Below the pieces are notes generated by a model that searched no databases, was not told the origin of the DNA, and was given only the letters and a program-made list of their open reading frames with translations. A stretch of 64,000 nucleotides of DNA from Streptomyces cellulosae (GTDB lineage Bacteria; Actinomycetota; Actinomycetes; Streptomycetales; Streptomycetaceae). The position numbers and the translations under genes were made by a program. Positions 41,859-50,084 of this stretch are shown here, piece by piece (position 1 is the stretch's first letter; every line of letters begins with the position of its first letter). The stretch lies in the NCBI RefSeq assembly GCF_000721105.1, contig NZ_JOEV01000005.1:1-64000 (forward strand), in the 5' to 3' direction.

Positions 41859-42820
41859 GAGCTGTCGCCGTAGTGGTCGTCACCTGGAACAGTGCCGCGG
41901 TGCTCCCCGGGTTCCTCGCCGCGCTTCCCGACGGCATGGCCGGCCTCGACTACCGGCTCGTCGTGGCCGACAACGACTCCTGCGACGACACCGTCGAGCT
42001 GCTGCGGGTGCTGGCCCCCGACGCGACCGTCGTCGAGACCGGGCGCAACGCCGGGTACGCGGCCGGGGTCAACGCGGCGCTGGGCGCGGCCGGTGAGTAC
42101 GGGGTCGCCCTCGTCTGCAATCCCGACATCCGGATGCGGCAGGGCTGCGCCAAACGCCTCGTCGACAGCCTCGGCGAGGGGGTCGGGATCGCCGTGCCCC
42201 TCCTGTACGAAGAGGGCAGCGACACGCCCCATCACTCGCTGCGCCGGGAGTCGAGCGTGCTCCGGGCCCTCGGCGAGGCCGTGATCGGCAACACCAGGGC
42301 CGGCCGCTTCCCCGCCCTGAGCGAGCTCGTCACCGACGCCGCGGCGTACCGCAGGCCCACCCGCGCGGACTGGGCGACAGGCGCGTTGATGGCCCTCTCG
42401 GAAGGCTGCCTGGCCGCCTGCGGTCCATGGGACGAGTCCTTCTTCCTCTACTCGGAGGAGACGGAGTACTGCCTGCGTGCACGGGACCTGGGGTACGCCA
42501 CGCAACTGGAGCCGGCCGCCGAGGCCGTTCACCTGGGAGGCGACTCCCAGGTGTCGCCCCGCCTGTGGACCCTCCTCACCCTCAACCGCGTCCGTCTGTA
42601 CCGGCGCCGCCACGGCCCGCTCGCCACGGCCGCCTTCCGTACCGCCGTCCTGCTCAGGGAGACAGCACGCGCCGCGCTCGGCCGGCCGGCCGCCCGAGCG
42701 GCCGCGGCCGCCCTGGTCCGACCGGGCGCTCTGCGCGCCACGCCGGGTCCGTGGGCGACAACGGCCCGTGCCGAGCCCACCGGGCGTCCGTCGACAACGC
42801 ACTCTCAGGGGGGCTCATGA
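41855..42820 (+). CDS. family 2 glycosyltransferase (rhamnosyltransferase-like)
   Basis: The 321-residue protein has VAVVVVTWNSAAVLPGFLAA, VVADNDSCDDTVELL, a GRNAGYAAGVNAALGAAGEY block, and CNPDIRM in the DxD position. The acceptor domain has WATGALMALSEGCLAACGPW and DESFFLYSEETEYCLRARDL, where SEETEYC holds the catalytic acid. The xGRNxGYAxGxN and ExxEYCLRARxxG pattern is shared with WbbL/GlfT1-like rhamnosyl transferases. The Pro/Arg/Ala-rich tail of about 40 residues is disordered-looking. It overlaps both neighbours by 4 bases and so belongs to a three-gene operon with the polymerase fusion and the acyltransferase. Confidence 0.92.
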   Translation: MRAVAVVVVTWNSAAVLPGFLAALPDGMAGLDYRLVVADNDSCDDTVELLRVLAPDATVVETGRNAGYAAGVNAALGAAGEYGVALVCNPDIRMRQGCAKRLVDSLGEGVGIAVPLLYEEGSDTPHHSLRRESSVLRALGEAVIGNTRAGRFPALSELVTDAAAYRRPTRADWATGALMALSEGCLAACGPWDESFFLYSEETEYCLRARDLGYATQLEPAAEAVHLGGDSQVSPRLWTLLTLNRVRLYRRRHGPLATAAFRTAVLLRETARAALGRPAARAAAAALVRPGALRATPGPWATTARAEPTGRPSTTHSQGGS

Positions 42821-43920
42821 ACGCGCTCGAGGTCACCGACAGATCGGACAAGCCGGTCGGAACGCAGGCCGACGGATCGAGGCTTCCCTCACTGACGGGA
42901 CTCCGGTTCGTCGCCGCGTTCCTCGTCTTCTGCTTCCACCTCTCGATCTCGGGGCTGTCGGCTCCGGGGTCGACGCAGCACGCGTTCGCTCGCGCGGCGG
43001 GGGCCGGCGCTGTGGGAGTCTCGTTCTTCTTCGTCCTCAGTGGCTTCGTCCTGACGTGGTCGGCACGGCCGGGAGACACCGCCCGCGCTTTCTGGCGGCG
43101 TCGAGCGGCGAAGATCTACCCCAACTACGTCGTGGCCTTCGTCATCTCCGTCGTCGGGCTGTACGCGACCGGCCACGCCGTCGGTTTCCTCGTGGGAGCG
43201 GCGAACCTGGGGCTCGTACAGGCGTGGTGGCCGGACCCGGGGATCTACTTCGGCGCGAACTCGGTCAGCTGGTCACTCGCGTGCGAGGCGTTCTTCTACG
43301 CCCTCTTCCCGGCGCTGCTGCCCTTGTTGAACCGCATCCGTCCCCGGAGGCTCTGGGCGAGCGCCACGTTGTGCGTGGCGGCCGTGTTCGCGGTGCCCGT
43401 GGTGGCGACGCTCCTGCCCGCCGAACGGCACTACTGGTTCGTGTACATCTTCCCCCCGGTGCGCCTGCTGGAGTTCGTGCTCGGGATCCTGATGGCGCTC
43501 GTCGTGAAGAGCGGACGGTGGCCGCGGATCCCCGTGTGGTCCGTCACCGTACTTCTCGTCGCCGCGTATGCCCTGACGCCGTACTTTCCGCCGGACGCGG
43601 AGACGTCGGCCGTGACCGTGATCCCGTTCGCGTTGCTCATCCCGGCCGCGGCCGTCGCCGACGCCCGGGGGAAGCGGAGTGTGTGGCGGAGCCGGTCCGC
43701 GGTGTGGCTGGGAGAGATCTCCTTCGCCTTCTACCTGGTCCATCAGTCGGTGATCGTGGATCTGATGCGGGGGCTCGACGCTCAGGGTTCGGCGCCGGCG
43801 ACGGCATGGACGCTCGCCGTCGGAGCGCTGGCTGTCTCCGTGGCGCTCGCGGGGCTCATGCACCGGTTCGTCGAGGTGCCCATGATGCGGCGGTTCGGCC
43901 GCCGCAGAGCGCGCCCCTGA
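42817..43920 (+). CDS. acyltransferase-3 family membrane protein
   Basis: The 367-residue protein has about ten membrane helices and the AT3 hallmarks. These are RLPSLTGLRFVAAFLVFCFH with the conserved RF...FH in helix 1, SFFFVLSGFVLTWS, FWRRRAAKIYPNYVVAFVIS with RRxxRIxP-like arginines, and SVSWSLACEAFFYALFPALL where the family has WSLxxExxFY. AT3 proteins move acetyl or other acyl groups from cytoplasmic donors to sugars across the membrane. Here the polymer or its lipid-linked unit is the likely acceptor. It closes the operon started by the Wzz-Wzy fusion and converges on the methyltransferase gene. Confidence 0.93.
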   Translation: MNALEVTDRSDKPVGTQADGSRLPSLTGLRFVAAFLVFCFHLSISGLSAPGSTQHAFARAAGAGAVGVSFFFVLSGFVLTWSARPGDTARAFWRRRAAKIYPNYVVAFVISVVGLYATGHAVGFLVGAANLGLVQAWWPDPGIYFGANSVSWSLACEAFFYALFPALLPLLNRIRPRRLWASATLCVAAVFAVPVVATLLPAERHYWFVYIFPPVRLLEFVLGILMALVVKSGRWPRIPVWSVTVLLVAAYALTPYFPPDAETSAVTVIPFALLIPAAAVADARGKRSVWRSRSAVWLGEISFAFYLVHQSVIVDLMRGLDAQGSAPATAWTLAVGALAVSVALAGLMHRFVEVPMMRRFGRRRARP

Positions 43921-43990
43921 CCCAGTCGGCCCCGTCCGGAGGAACTCTTCTGCCGGCCGGGGCTGTCTGGTCCGGCTCGGTGGGGTCAGG

Positions 43991-44977
43991 TCACCGGCCC
44001 GCGCTCCGCGGCCGGCACACCATGGCGATGAAGTCGTGCCCCACCTGCGGCAGCGCGGCGTCCTCCGCGGCGAAGCAGCGGTCCAGCAGCGCCAGCGTCT
44101 TGGGCTCCTGGTCACGGAAGTTGTGCGCGATCCCGGAGAACGCGATGTGCAACACCGTTCCTCCGTAGGGCCGTTCCTCGACCACGTCGAAGTGACGCCG
44201 CAGACCCGGCAGCAGCGTCGCCGCGTCGACCGCCTCCGAGGGATCGTCGAGCACCATGGACAGCCTGCTGGGCCGTACGACACGCCGCTTGATCCGCCCG
44301 TCGGCCAGCCGCCGCCGCTCCTCGGGCAGTTGGGCCAACAGCTCATTCGCCGCGTCCAGTTGACCGTCGGTCCACTGGAACCGGGTGGGGCCGACGAACT
44401 CGTCGATCACGAACGTCCCGCCGGACTCGATCAGTTGGGACAGCCGCGGCAGGGTCTCGTCGAGGTTGTCGAAGTGGTGCAACGACTGCAGGCCCAGCAG
44501 TACGTCGAAGCGTTCTCCGTCGCTCGTCATCCGGTTGACGTCGGTGACCCGGAAGCGCAGCTGGTCGGCGAGACCGTTCTCGGCGGCGGCGCGGGTGGCG
44601 AAGTCGATCCGCTCCGGCGCCACGTCCACGCCCTCCAGGAGCGAGAACGCGCCCGTCCTGGCCCACAGCAGCTCGTTCCCGCCGGTTCCGCACCCCAGAG
44701 ACAGGCCGCGCAGATCGGTGCGGGGCGCGAAGTGCTTGGCGGCGACGTACTCGGGAAACGAGGTGTCGGCGTCACCGGTCATCAGCAGGTTCCAGCGCTT
44801 GATGACCGACGGTATCGCCCACCACTCGGTCAGCGACGGGTCCACCCGGGACCAGTGCTGGACCACGCGCGCACCGCCGCGCACCCGCAGCTTGGCCAGC
44901 ACCGGATCGAGGTCCAGCCGCCGCACTCTGCGCAGCAACCGGTCCGCGTCATGTCTGTTGATCAGGTTGTTCAGCAT
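43991..44977 (-). CDS. class I SAM-dependent methyltransferase 1
   Basis: The 328-residue protein has a methyltransferase motif I in LRGLSLGCGTGGNELLWA, motif II near LLEGVDVAPERIDFA, and motif IV/V in FDVLLGLQSLHHFDNLDETL with GGTFVIDEFVGPTRFQWTDG. The N-terminal 100 residues (LLRRVRRLDLDPVLAKLRVR) are helical and not part of the core fold. It overlaps the second methyltransferase by 7 bases. In this locus it most likely O-methylates a sugar or a lipid-linked oligosaccharide. Another possibility is methylation of a terminal residue to control chain length, as in some O-antigens. Confidence 0.88.
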   Translation of the reverse strand: MLNNLINRHDADRLLRRVRRLDLDPVLAKLRVRGGARVVQHWSRVDPSLTEWWAIPSVIKRWNLLMTGDADTSFPEYVAAKHFAPRTDLRGLSLGCGTGGNELLWARTGAFSLLEGVDVAPERIDFATRAAAENGLADQLRFRVTDVNRMTSDGERFDVLLGLQSLHHFDNLDETLPRLSQLIESGGTFVIDEFVGPTRFQWTDGQLDAANELLAQLPEERRRLADGRIKRRVVRPSRLSMVLDDPSEAVDAATLLPGLRRHFDVVEERPYGGTVLHIAFSGIAHNFRDQEPKTLALLDRCFAAEDAALPQVGHDFIAMVCRPRSAGR

Positions 44978-45648
44978 GCAGGCTCCGTTCTTACGGCTAT
45001 GAGCGACTTCGGCGCGCCGAGGACCCGCTCGCTGAGGAGCGCCGACCCGGGGAAGAGGTAGCGCATTTCGGCGCGGGTCAGCAGCTCGATGTTGATCACG
45101 GCGTTCATCGCCGACTCAGGGCTGTCGGGGCGGCTGTGGACGAGTGGCCAGTGCCGTACCAGACGGGCCCTGGCGGTCAGGGGAAGGAACTGGAAGCCGG
45201 GCGCCACGAAGTGCGGCTCGACCGGGAAGTAACGGTACGGCGTCTGGATCCAGTGCAGCGGCGCCAGTTGCTCGACGGCCGAGACGAACTTCCGCCGCTG
45301 GCTGTGGCCGCCCACATGCTCGATGGTGGAGTTGGAGAACACCAGGTCGTAGCCGCCCTTGCCGCTCAGCTCGGCGGCGACCTCCGGGTCGGTGACGTCG
45401 GCGTTCTCCGCGGTGATCCAGTCGGGCAGTTCGGCGGGGTGCGCCTCCAGGTTGATCAGGTGGACGTGCTTGGCGCGCACGGGTGCGCGCAGCCACATGT
45501 CGGCCGTCCCGCCCAGGTCCACGACGCTCATGTTCTCGATGCCGGGGAAGCAGCGCCTGAACCGCTCCCAGCGGGCGATGCGCAGTCGTTCGCCCAGCGA
45601 GCCTGGGGCGTCGACGAACTTGTTTCTGAGGGCTCGGGAGCGGGGCAT
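44971..45648 (-). CDS. class I SAM-dependent methyltransferase 2
   Basis: The 225-residue product (start ATG 45648; an ATG at 45708 inside the previous gene is possible) has VDLGGTADMWLRAPVRAKHV in motif I, a NLEAHPAELPDWITAENADV segment following it, and DLVFSNSTIEHVGGHSQRRK in the motif IV region. QTPYRYFPVEPHFVAPGFQF resembles the FkbM/Methyltransf_11-like class acting on polysaccharide intermediates. The gene lies between a glycosyltransferase and the first methyltransferase in the minus-strand operon. Motif I is DLGGT rather than DLGCG, an acceptable variant. Substrate unknown. Confidence 0.85.
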   Translation of the reverse strand: MPRSRALRNKFVDAPGSLGERLRIARWERFRRCFPGIENMSVVDLGGTADMWLRAPVRAKHVHLINLEAHPAELPDWITAENADVTDPEVAAELSGKGGYDLVFSNSTIEHVGGHSQRRKFVSAVEQLAPLHWIQTPYRYFPVEPHFVAPGFQFLPLTARARLVRHWPLVHSRPDSPESAMNAVINIELLTRAEMRYLFPGSALLSERVLGAPKSLIAVRTEPAC

Positions 45649-45689
45649 CGGATCAACCACCTGGTGTCGGAGCGTAAAGGGAGCAGGTC

Positions 45690-46502
45690 TCAACTGGACT
45701 GTCGCCATTGCGTGTAGAAGCTGGCGGGGTTCATCAGGTAGCGGACGGTGGGGTGCGGCACATGGAGCACCCGGTGCCCGCGGCCGTACCGGCGGATCAG
45801 CTCCCAGTCCTCCCGGGGCAGCACCTCCGGTGTCCGGCGCAGTCGGCTGAAGTGCAGGGAGCGGTTGCGGCGGGCGACGAAGGCGTTGGTGTCCAGGAAG
45901 GCCTCGCGGGCGGCCCGGCGTCGGTCGTAGGGCACCGAGAGGACGTCCTTCTCGCTCCCGTCGGGCAGGACGCGGCGCAGCGCCGTATAGACGCCGTCGG
46001 GTCCGTCGGGGGACTCCAGGACCGCCAGGGCCCGTTCCAGATGGTCGGGTTCCCACAGGTTGTCGTCGTCCAGGAACGCCACGTACCGCGAGCGGGTGAG
46101 GCGGATGCCCACGTTGCGCACCACGCCCGCCACGCCGGTGTTGCGCGCCAGCGAGACGGCGAACAGCCGTGCATCGTCAGCGAGTTCGGGCAGACCGGCG
46201 CCGTCGTCGACCACGATGACGACCTGGTCGCGAACGGTCTGGTCCAGGGCCGAGCGCACCGCGGCACGCAGCGCCTCGGGACGTCGGTGCGTGGCGATCA
46301 CCGTGGCGACCAGCGCCGAGGGCGGTGCCGGGAGGCGGGCGGTCAGCCGTCGGGTCTCGGCGTCCTCGATCCGGCGCAGCCGCACCGCGGAGGGGGCCAG
46401 CAGGACCTTGTTCCGGGCCTCGAAGAGCACCAGCCAGCCGAACATCGCCTTGAGCAGCGTCCAGGGGGCCCGCGCGACACGGCGCGTCACGACGCCGGTC
46501 AC
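45690..46502 (-). CDS. family 2 glycosyltransferase
   Basis: I use the GTG at 46502, whose first bases overlap the stop of the preceding gene (GTGA), giving 270 residues; a longer frame to 46556 is open. The GT-A core has ALVATVIATHRRPEALRAAV, DQVVIVVDDGAGLPELADD, a LARNTGVAGVVRNVGIRLTR block and a FLDDDN motif in RYVAFLDDDNLWEPDHLERA. LPREDWELIRRYGRGHRVLH carries the ED catalytic residues. The N-terminal 60 residues are hydrophobic and basic (WTLLKAMFGWLVLFEARNKV) and may associate with the membrane. It sits between the beta-helix lipoprotein and the methyltransferases. Confidence 0.9.
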   Translation of the reverse strand: MTGVVTRRVARAPWTLLKAMFGWLVLFEARNKVLLAPSAVRLRRIEDAETRRLTARLPAPPSALVATVIATHRRPEALRAAVRSALDQTVRDQVVIVVDDGAGLPELADDARLFAVSLARNTGVAGVVRNVGIRLTRSRYVAFLDDDNLWEPDHLERALAVLESPDGPDGVYTALRRVLPDGSEKDVLSVPYDRRRAAREAFLDTNAFVARRNRSLHFSRLRRTPEVLPREDWELIRRYGRGHRVLHVPHPTVRYLMNPASFYTQWRQSS

Positions 46503-47641
46503 GAGGAGGGTTCCGGCTGGATCAGGCGGCCGTCGGACATCCGGTTGTTGCTCCACACGTTTCCGGCGCCGCCCGCGTTCCAGTGGGCGACCGTGCCGTA
46601 GCCGCCGGAGGCGGGGTGGTACTGGGTCGAGAAGACGTTGTCCGTGACCTTGATACCGGTGGCGCCCGTGTCACCGCCGTAGAGGGCGTACGCTCCGCCG
46701 GCGATCCAGTTGTGGTCGACGGTGACATTGCGGACCACGCCGCTGTCCGCGAACAGGCCGATGCTGCCCGAGGCTCCCTGGTTGAGGCTGGTCGGGTTCA
46801 GCAGGGTGTTGTGCCGGATGATCAGCTGCCCGGTGTTGCCGCCGCTGCTGATCACCGCGTTGGTGTGCTGCCACTCGCCGCCCTTGTTGATGAACGGGGC
46901 GATGTCGTGCACGTAGTTGTCGTGCAGATTGCCCTGCCCCATGGCCAAGGCGTCGCCGAACACCGAGACGTCGCACCAGCCGACCTCGATGGAGCTGGTC
47001 CCCATGTTCGACACCGCGTAGTCCACGCCGCCGTTGTCCGGCCCCTTGCCGGGCACGGCGGTGATGGTGGAGTGCAGGACCCGCAGGCCGTGGTAACCGG
47101 GGCGCAGGTTGACACCCCACCAGTTGTCCGAGGTGATCCTGGAGTCGATGACGGTGACGTCGTTGGCATAGATGTCGAGCGAGCCGGTGATGTCCCAGCC
47201 CCGGATGACGAGCCCGTTGGTGCGGACGGCGAGGTAGCCGGTCTTGTGAGGCTTGAGAGGGGTGCGGGGGCCGGTGGTGCCGGCGTCGGGGAAGCCGCAG
47301 GCGCCGGGCGAGGCGCACGCGGTCCGGGCCGCGGGTGACTTTGGCCCACCGCTCGGACTCGCCGTCGCGGGGGGCTTTCCCGTCGCGGTGGGCTTCGGTG
47401 TCGCGGTGGGCTTCGGTGTCGGGGGCGTCGAGGCGGCCGGGGAGCCGGTCGTCGCGCCGGCGGTGGTCGGCGGACCGGTACTCGGTGCCGCCGAGGAGGC
47501 GCTCGCCGGGCAGGTCTGTGCCCCCTTCGGGCAGTCCGGCGACGCGGAATCGTGCGATCCCGAGCAGCCCACCCCCATGACCGCGACCAAGGCTGTGAGC
47601 AGCAGTCCGGCGCGCGAACTCCTGCTGAGACGCCATGACAT
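46499..47641 (-). CDS. lipoprotein with right-handed beta-helix (pectate-lyase-like) domain
   Basis: ATG 47641 has GAGGTGA upstream; 380 residues. A lipobox (LLTALVAVMGVGC) gives a lipid-anchored Cys near residue 26. A Ser/Thr/Pro/Ala-rich linker with TPKPTATPKPTATGKPP repeats follows to about residue 105. The remaining 270 residues form a parallel beta-helix with GLVIRGWDITGSLDIYAND, VTVIDSRITSDNWWGVNL, DYAVSNMGTSSIEVGWCDVS and VRNVTVDHNWIAGGAYALYG ladders. Beta-helix proteins in export loci are often polysaccharide lyases, epimerases or binding proteins. No catalytic triad was recognised. It overlaps the next glycosyltransferase and lies 5 bases from the flippase. Confidence 0.87.
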   Translation of the reverse strand: MSWRLSRSSRAGLLLTALVAVMGVGCSGSHDSASPDCPKGAQTCPASASSAAPSTGPPTTAGATTGSPAASTPPTPKPTATPKPTATGKPPATASPSGGPKSPAARTACASPGACGFPDAGTTGPRTPLKPHKTGYLAVRTNGLVIRGWDITGSLDIYANDVTVIDSRITSDNWWGVNLRPGYHGLRVLHSTITAVPGKGPDNGGVDYAVSNMGTSSIEVGWCDVSVFGDALAMGQGNLHDNYVHDIAPFINKGGEWQHTNAVISSGGNTGQLIIRHNTLLNPTSLNQGASGSIGLFADSGVVRNVTVDHNWIAGGAYALYGGDTGATGIKVTDNVFSTQYHPASGGYGTVAHWNAGGAGNVWSNNRMSDGRLIQPEPSS

Positions 47642-47646
47642 CGGGC

Positions 47647-49212
47647 TCACCTCGTGTCCTGTTGGGGGGACCGGACCGGTGCGGACAACCGGTGCCGGCC
47701 CCGATGGGACTCGACACCGCGCAGGAAGTCGCGGCTGGGCAGTACGCACACCGCGTAGCCGGCCAGCGCGATCGTGGCGATGGCGAGGAGCGCGAGCCGT
47801 CCGTCGCCCAGCGGGCTCTCCAGACCGAGGATGATCGCGCTCATCAAGGCCCCACCGAGGAAGGGCCACGCGCAGGCCCTGGCGATCCGGCCGACACCGA
47901 TGCCGCCGCGGCTGAGGGCGACCAGGAACACGGGCACCACCATGCCACCGGCGACCAGGACATGGGCCTGTGAGACTCCGACAATGCCGTTCAGCCGGGC
48001 AGCGACGAGGAGCACCGGGATCAGGGCTGCCAGCCACAATCCCTGCACCAGGAAGAGCGACCGGCGCTGCCCGATCGCGACCAGGCAGTCGTAGGCGAGT
48101 TCGCTGCCGATGCGGATCAGCCCCAGGGCCATCAGCCAGGGCAGTGCCGCCGCGGCCGGACCCCAGTGGCTCCCGTAGATCAGCTGGATGGCCGGCCCGG
48201 CGAGTCCGGCCAGCAGGACGCACAACGGGACGGTGGCGGTGATCAGTACGCCCAGGGCACGGCTGAACCCCTGAGCAAGCGCCTGCGGCGAGTCGGCCAG
48301 GCGGGAGAAGCCGGCGAAGGAGACCCGGCGGGCGGCCTCGGAGATGATCCTCACGGGCCAGCCGGAGATGTTGAAGGCGAGTACGTAGAACCCCAGAGAC
48401 ACGTTGCCCAGCGTCGCGCCCACCACCATGGTGTCGACGTTGACCACCGCGAGGGCCAGCATGCTCGCCCCTGCCAGCGGAAGCCCGAACCTGAGCAGCG
48501 CCCGGGCCTGACCGGGGTCCCAGCCGAACTTCAGAGCGCCCGGTGCCGCCAGCCCGCAGCCGATCAGCGTCACGACGTTCCCCGCCACGGCTCCCCAGGC
48601 GAAGCTCATCGCGCCCCAGCCCTCGAAGGCCAGCAGCAGCGTCACGGCGGTGCTGAGGACGAAGTTGAGCCCGTCGATGATCATCCGCTTGCCCTGGGCG
48701 AACTCACGGGTGAGGAAGCCGCCGGGTACCTGCGCCACCCCGTCGATCACCACGCACAGGCACATCACCCGCAGGACGCCGGCGGCGTCCGGCGAGCCGA
48801 GGAGGCCGGCCACCGTCGGTGCCGCCGCGAACAGCGCCACGTACAGCAGGCCGCTGGAGAGGGTGCTGAGGGTCAGTACGGTCGGCGCGAACCGTCGTGC
48901 GTCTCCTTCCCAGCGCACGATGGCCAGGCCTACGCCCAGCTCGTTCGCGGACAGCAGGACCAGCAGCACGGTCTGGGCGATGCCGTACACGCCCCATTCC
49001 GCGGGGCCCAGGGCGAATCGTGCCAGCACGATGCCGGTCGCGAAGTTGCCCAGGCGCATGACAACGGTGTTGATCAGGCTCCAGCGGGCCGCCGAACGGA
49101 CCTTACGGCCGAGGGAGGGGGAAGCGGGGGGTACGAGCGCGGAGGGAGCGGGAGGAGTGGGGGCCTCGCTCGTCTCACCGGTCTCGCTGGCCGGTGCGCG
49201 GGCGATGTCCAT
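47647..49212 (-). CDS. Wzx-type polysaccharide flippase (MOP superfamily)
   Basis: The 521-residue protein has about 12-14 membrane helices and begins with a polar, Pro-rich N-terminus of 40 residues. WSLINTVVMRLGNFATGIVL and ARFALGPAEWGVYGIAQTVL form the first helices. FGLPLAGASMLALAVVNVDT with MVVGATLGNVSLGFYVLAFN is the second-half start, and AARRVSFAGFSRLADSPQAL a typical loop. LGPxxYGxYxxA and NxDxxxVGxxLG patterns mark the Wzx/MOP family. It would flip the lipid-linked repeat from the cytoplasmic to the outer leaflet. It overlaps the Wzz-like gene upstream by 38 bases. Confidence 0.92.
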   Translation of the reverse strand: MDIARAPASETGETSEAPTPPAPSALVPPASPSLGRKVRSAARWSLINTVVMRLGNFATGIVLARFALGPAEWGVYGIAQTVLLVLLSANELGVGLAIVRWEGDARRFAPTVLTLSTLSSGLLYVALFAAAPTVAGLLGSPDAAGVLRVMCLCVVIDGVAQVPGGFLTREFAQGKRMIIDGLNFVLSTAVTLLLAFEGWGAMSFAWGAVAGNVVTLIGCGLAAPGALKFGWDPGQARALLRFGLPLAGASMLALAVVNVDTMVVGATLGNVSLGFYVLAFNISGWPVRIISEAARRVSFAGFSRLADSPQALAQGFSRALGVLITATVPLCVLLAGLAGPAIQLIYGSHWGPAAAALPWLMALGLIRIGSELAYDCLVAIGQRRSLFLVQGLWLAALIPVLLVAARLNGIVGVSQAHVLVAGGMVVPVFLVALSRGGIGVGRIARACAWPFLGGALMSAIILGLESPLGDGRLALLAIATIALAGYAVCVLPSRDFLRGVESHRGRHRLSAPVRSPQQDTR

Positions 49213-50032
49213 GAGTCGACTCCTCGTCGAGCGGCTCGGCGGCGGACGTCACAGCCATGACGTGCTGTGGCGCCTTGGGCTCTGCGGCGGCCGGTCCGTT
49301 CTCGGCGGACCGCGACCAACTGGGCGGCCGCCGGATGGCGAGCGTCTCCTCCACAACCGATCGCCCGGTCGAGCGGCTGGGGGCGGTCCTCTCTTTCTCC
49401 GGCTCGGTGCCCCGCGCCTCCGGCTCGGGCTTGCGCGACCTTTTGCGCGCCTCCGCGTAGAACGCGGTCGTCATGCTGAGCACCAGGCCCAGACCCCCGA
49501 CCATGATCATGTACTCGAGCCGGGTCTTGGTCTGCGCCACCGGGTTCTGCGGGGGCACGACGGTCTGCATGCGGATCATGGCCTTGGGGGCGACCGACTG
49601 CTCTTTCTGGAACTGGTCCAGCCGCTCCTTGGCATACTCGGTCAGGACACGGTCGGACTTCAGGACGGCGGCCTTGTCGGTGCCGGTCACGGTGAGCCAC
49701 ATGAGCGGGCCCTGGGCATTGTCGGCGAGCTTGGCCTCGAACGTGCCCTTGGCACCCCGGGACTTGAGCTCCCGGACGGAGCCGTCGGAATTGAGGTTGC
49801 GGGCCAGGCTGTCGGCCATGCCGGTGAGCGAGGTCTGGGTGCTCAGAAAGGGATTGCCGTCGTAGGCGACGGTGGCCTTCTGGGAGTTGAGGAGCACCAC
49901 CGTGCTCTGCGACTGGTAGGTGATCGGAACCACCACGGCCACGGCGACCATCAGCCCGGCGGCCAACAGCAGTCCTGGCAGCAGGACATACCATCGCCTG
50001 CGCATGACCCGGAAGATCTCAGCGAGATCCAC
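49175..50032 (-). CDS. stand-alone Wzz-like chain-length/co-polymerase protein 2
   Basis: GTG at 50032 has GAGGGGGG upstream, and the resulting 285-residue protein opens with a canonical Wzz start (LAEIFRVMRRRWYVLLPGLL). The periplasm-like portion contains TYQSQSTVVLLNSQKATVAY, DSLARNLNSDGSVRELKSRG and VLTEYAKERLDQFQKEQSVA. A second membrane span (RLEYMIMVGGLGLVLSMTTA) is followed by an Arg/Glu/Pro-rich cytoplasmic tail of about 85 residues. No Walker A/B or tyrosine cluster is present, so it is not a BY-kinase. It is the third Wzz-type module in the locus. The tail overlaps the start of the flippase gene. Confidence 0.87.
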   Translation of the reverse strand: MDLAEIFRVMRRRWYVLLPGLLLAAGLMVAVAVVVPITYQSQSTVVLLNSQKATVAYDGNPFLSTQTSLTGMADSLARNLNSDGSVRELKSRGAKGTFEAKLADNAQGPLMWLTVTGTDKAAVLKSDRVLTEYAKERLDQFQKEQSVAPKAMIRMQTVVPPQNPVAQTKTRLEYMIMVGGLGLVLSMTTAFYAEARKRSRKPEPEARGTEPEKERTAPSRSTGRSVVEETLAIRRPPSWSRSAENGPAAAEPKAPQHVMAVTSAAEPLDEESTHGHRPRTGQRDR

Positions 50033-50084
50033 AGCGGTCCCCCCCTCGCGACCCGATATCCGACGAGCATATGTTGCAAGCGGA

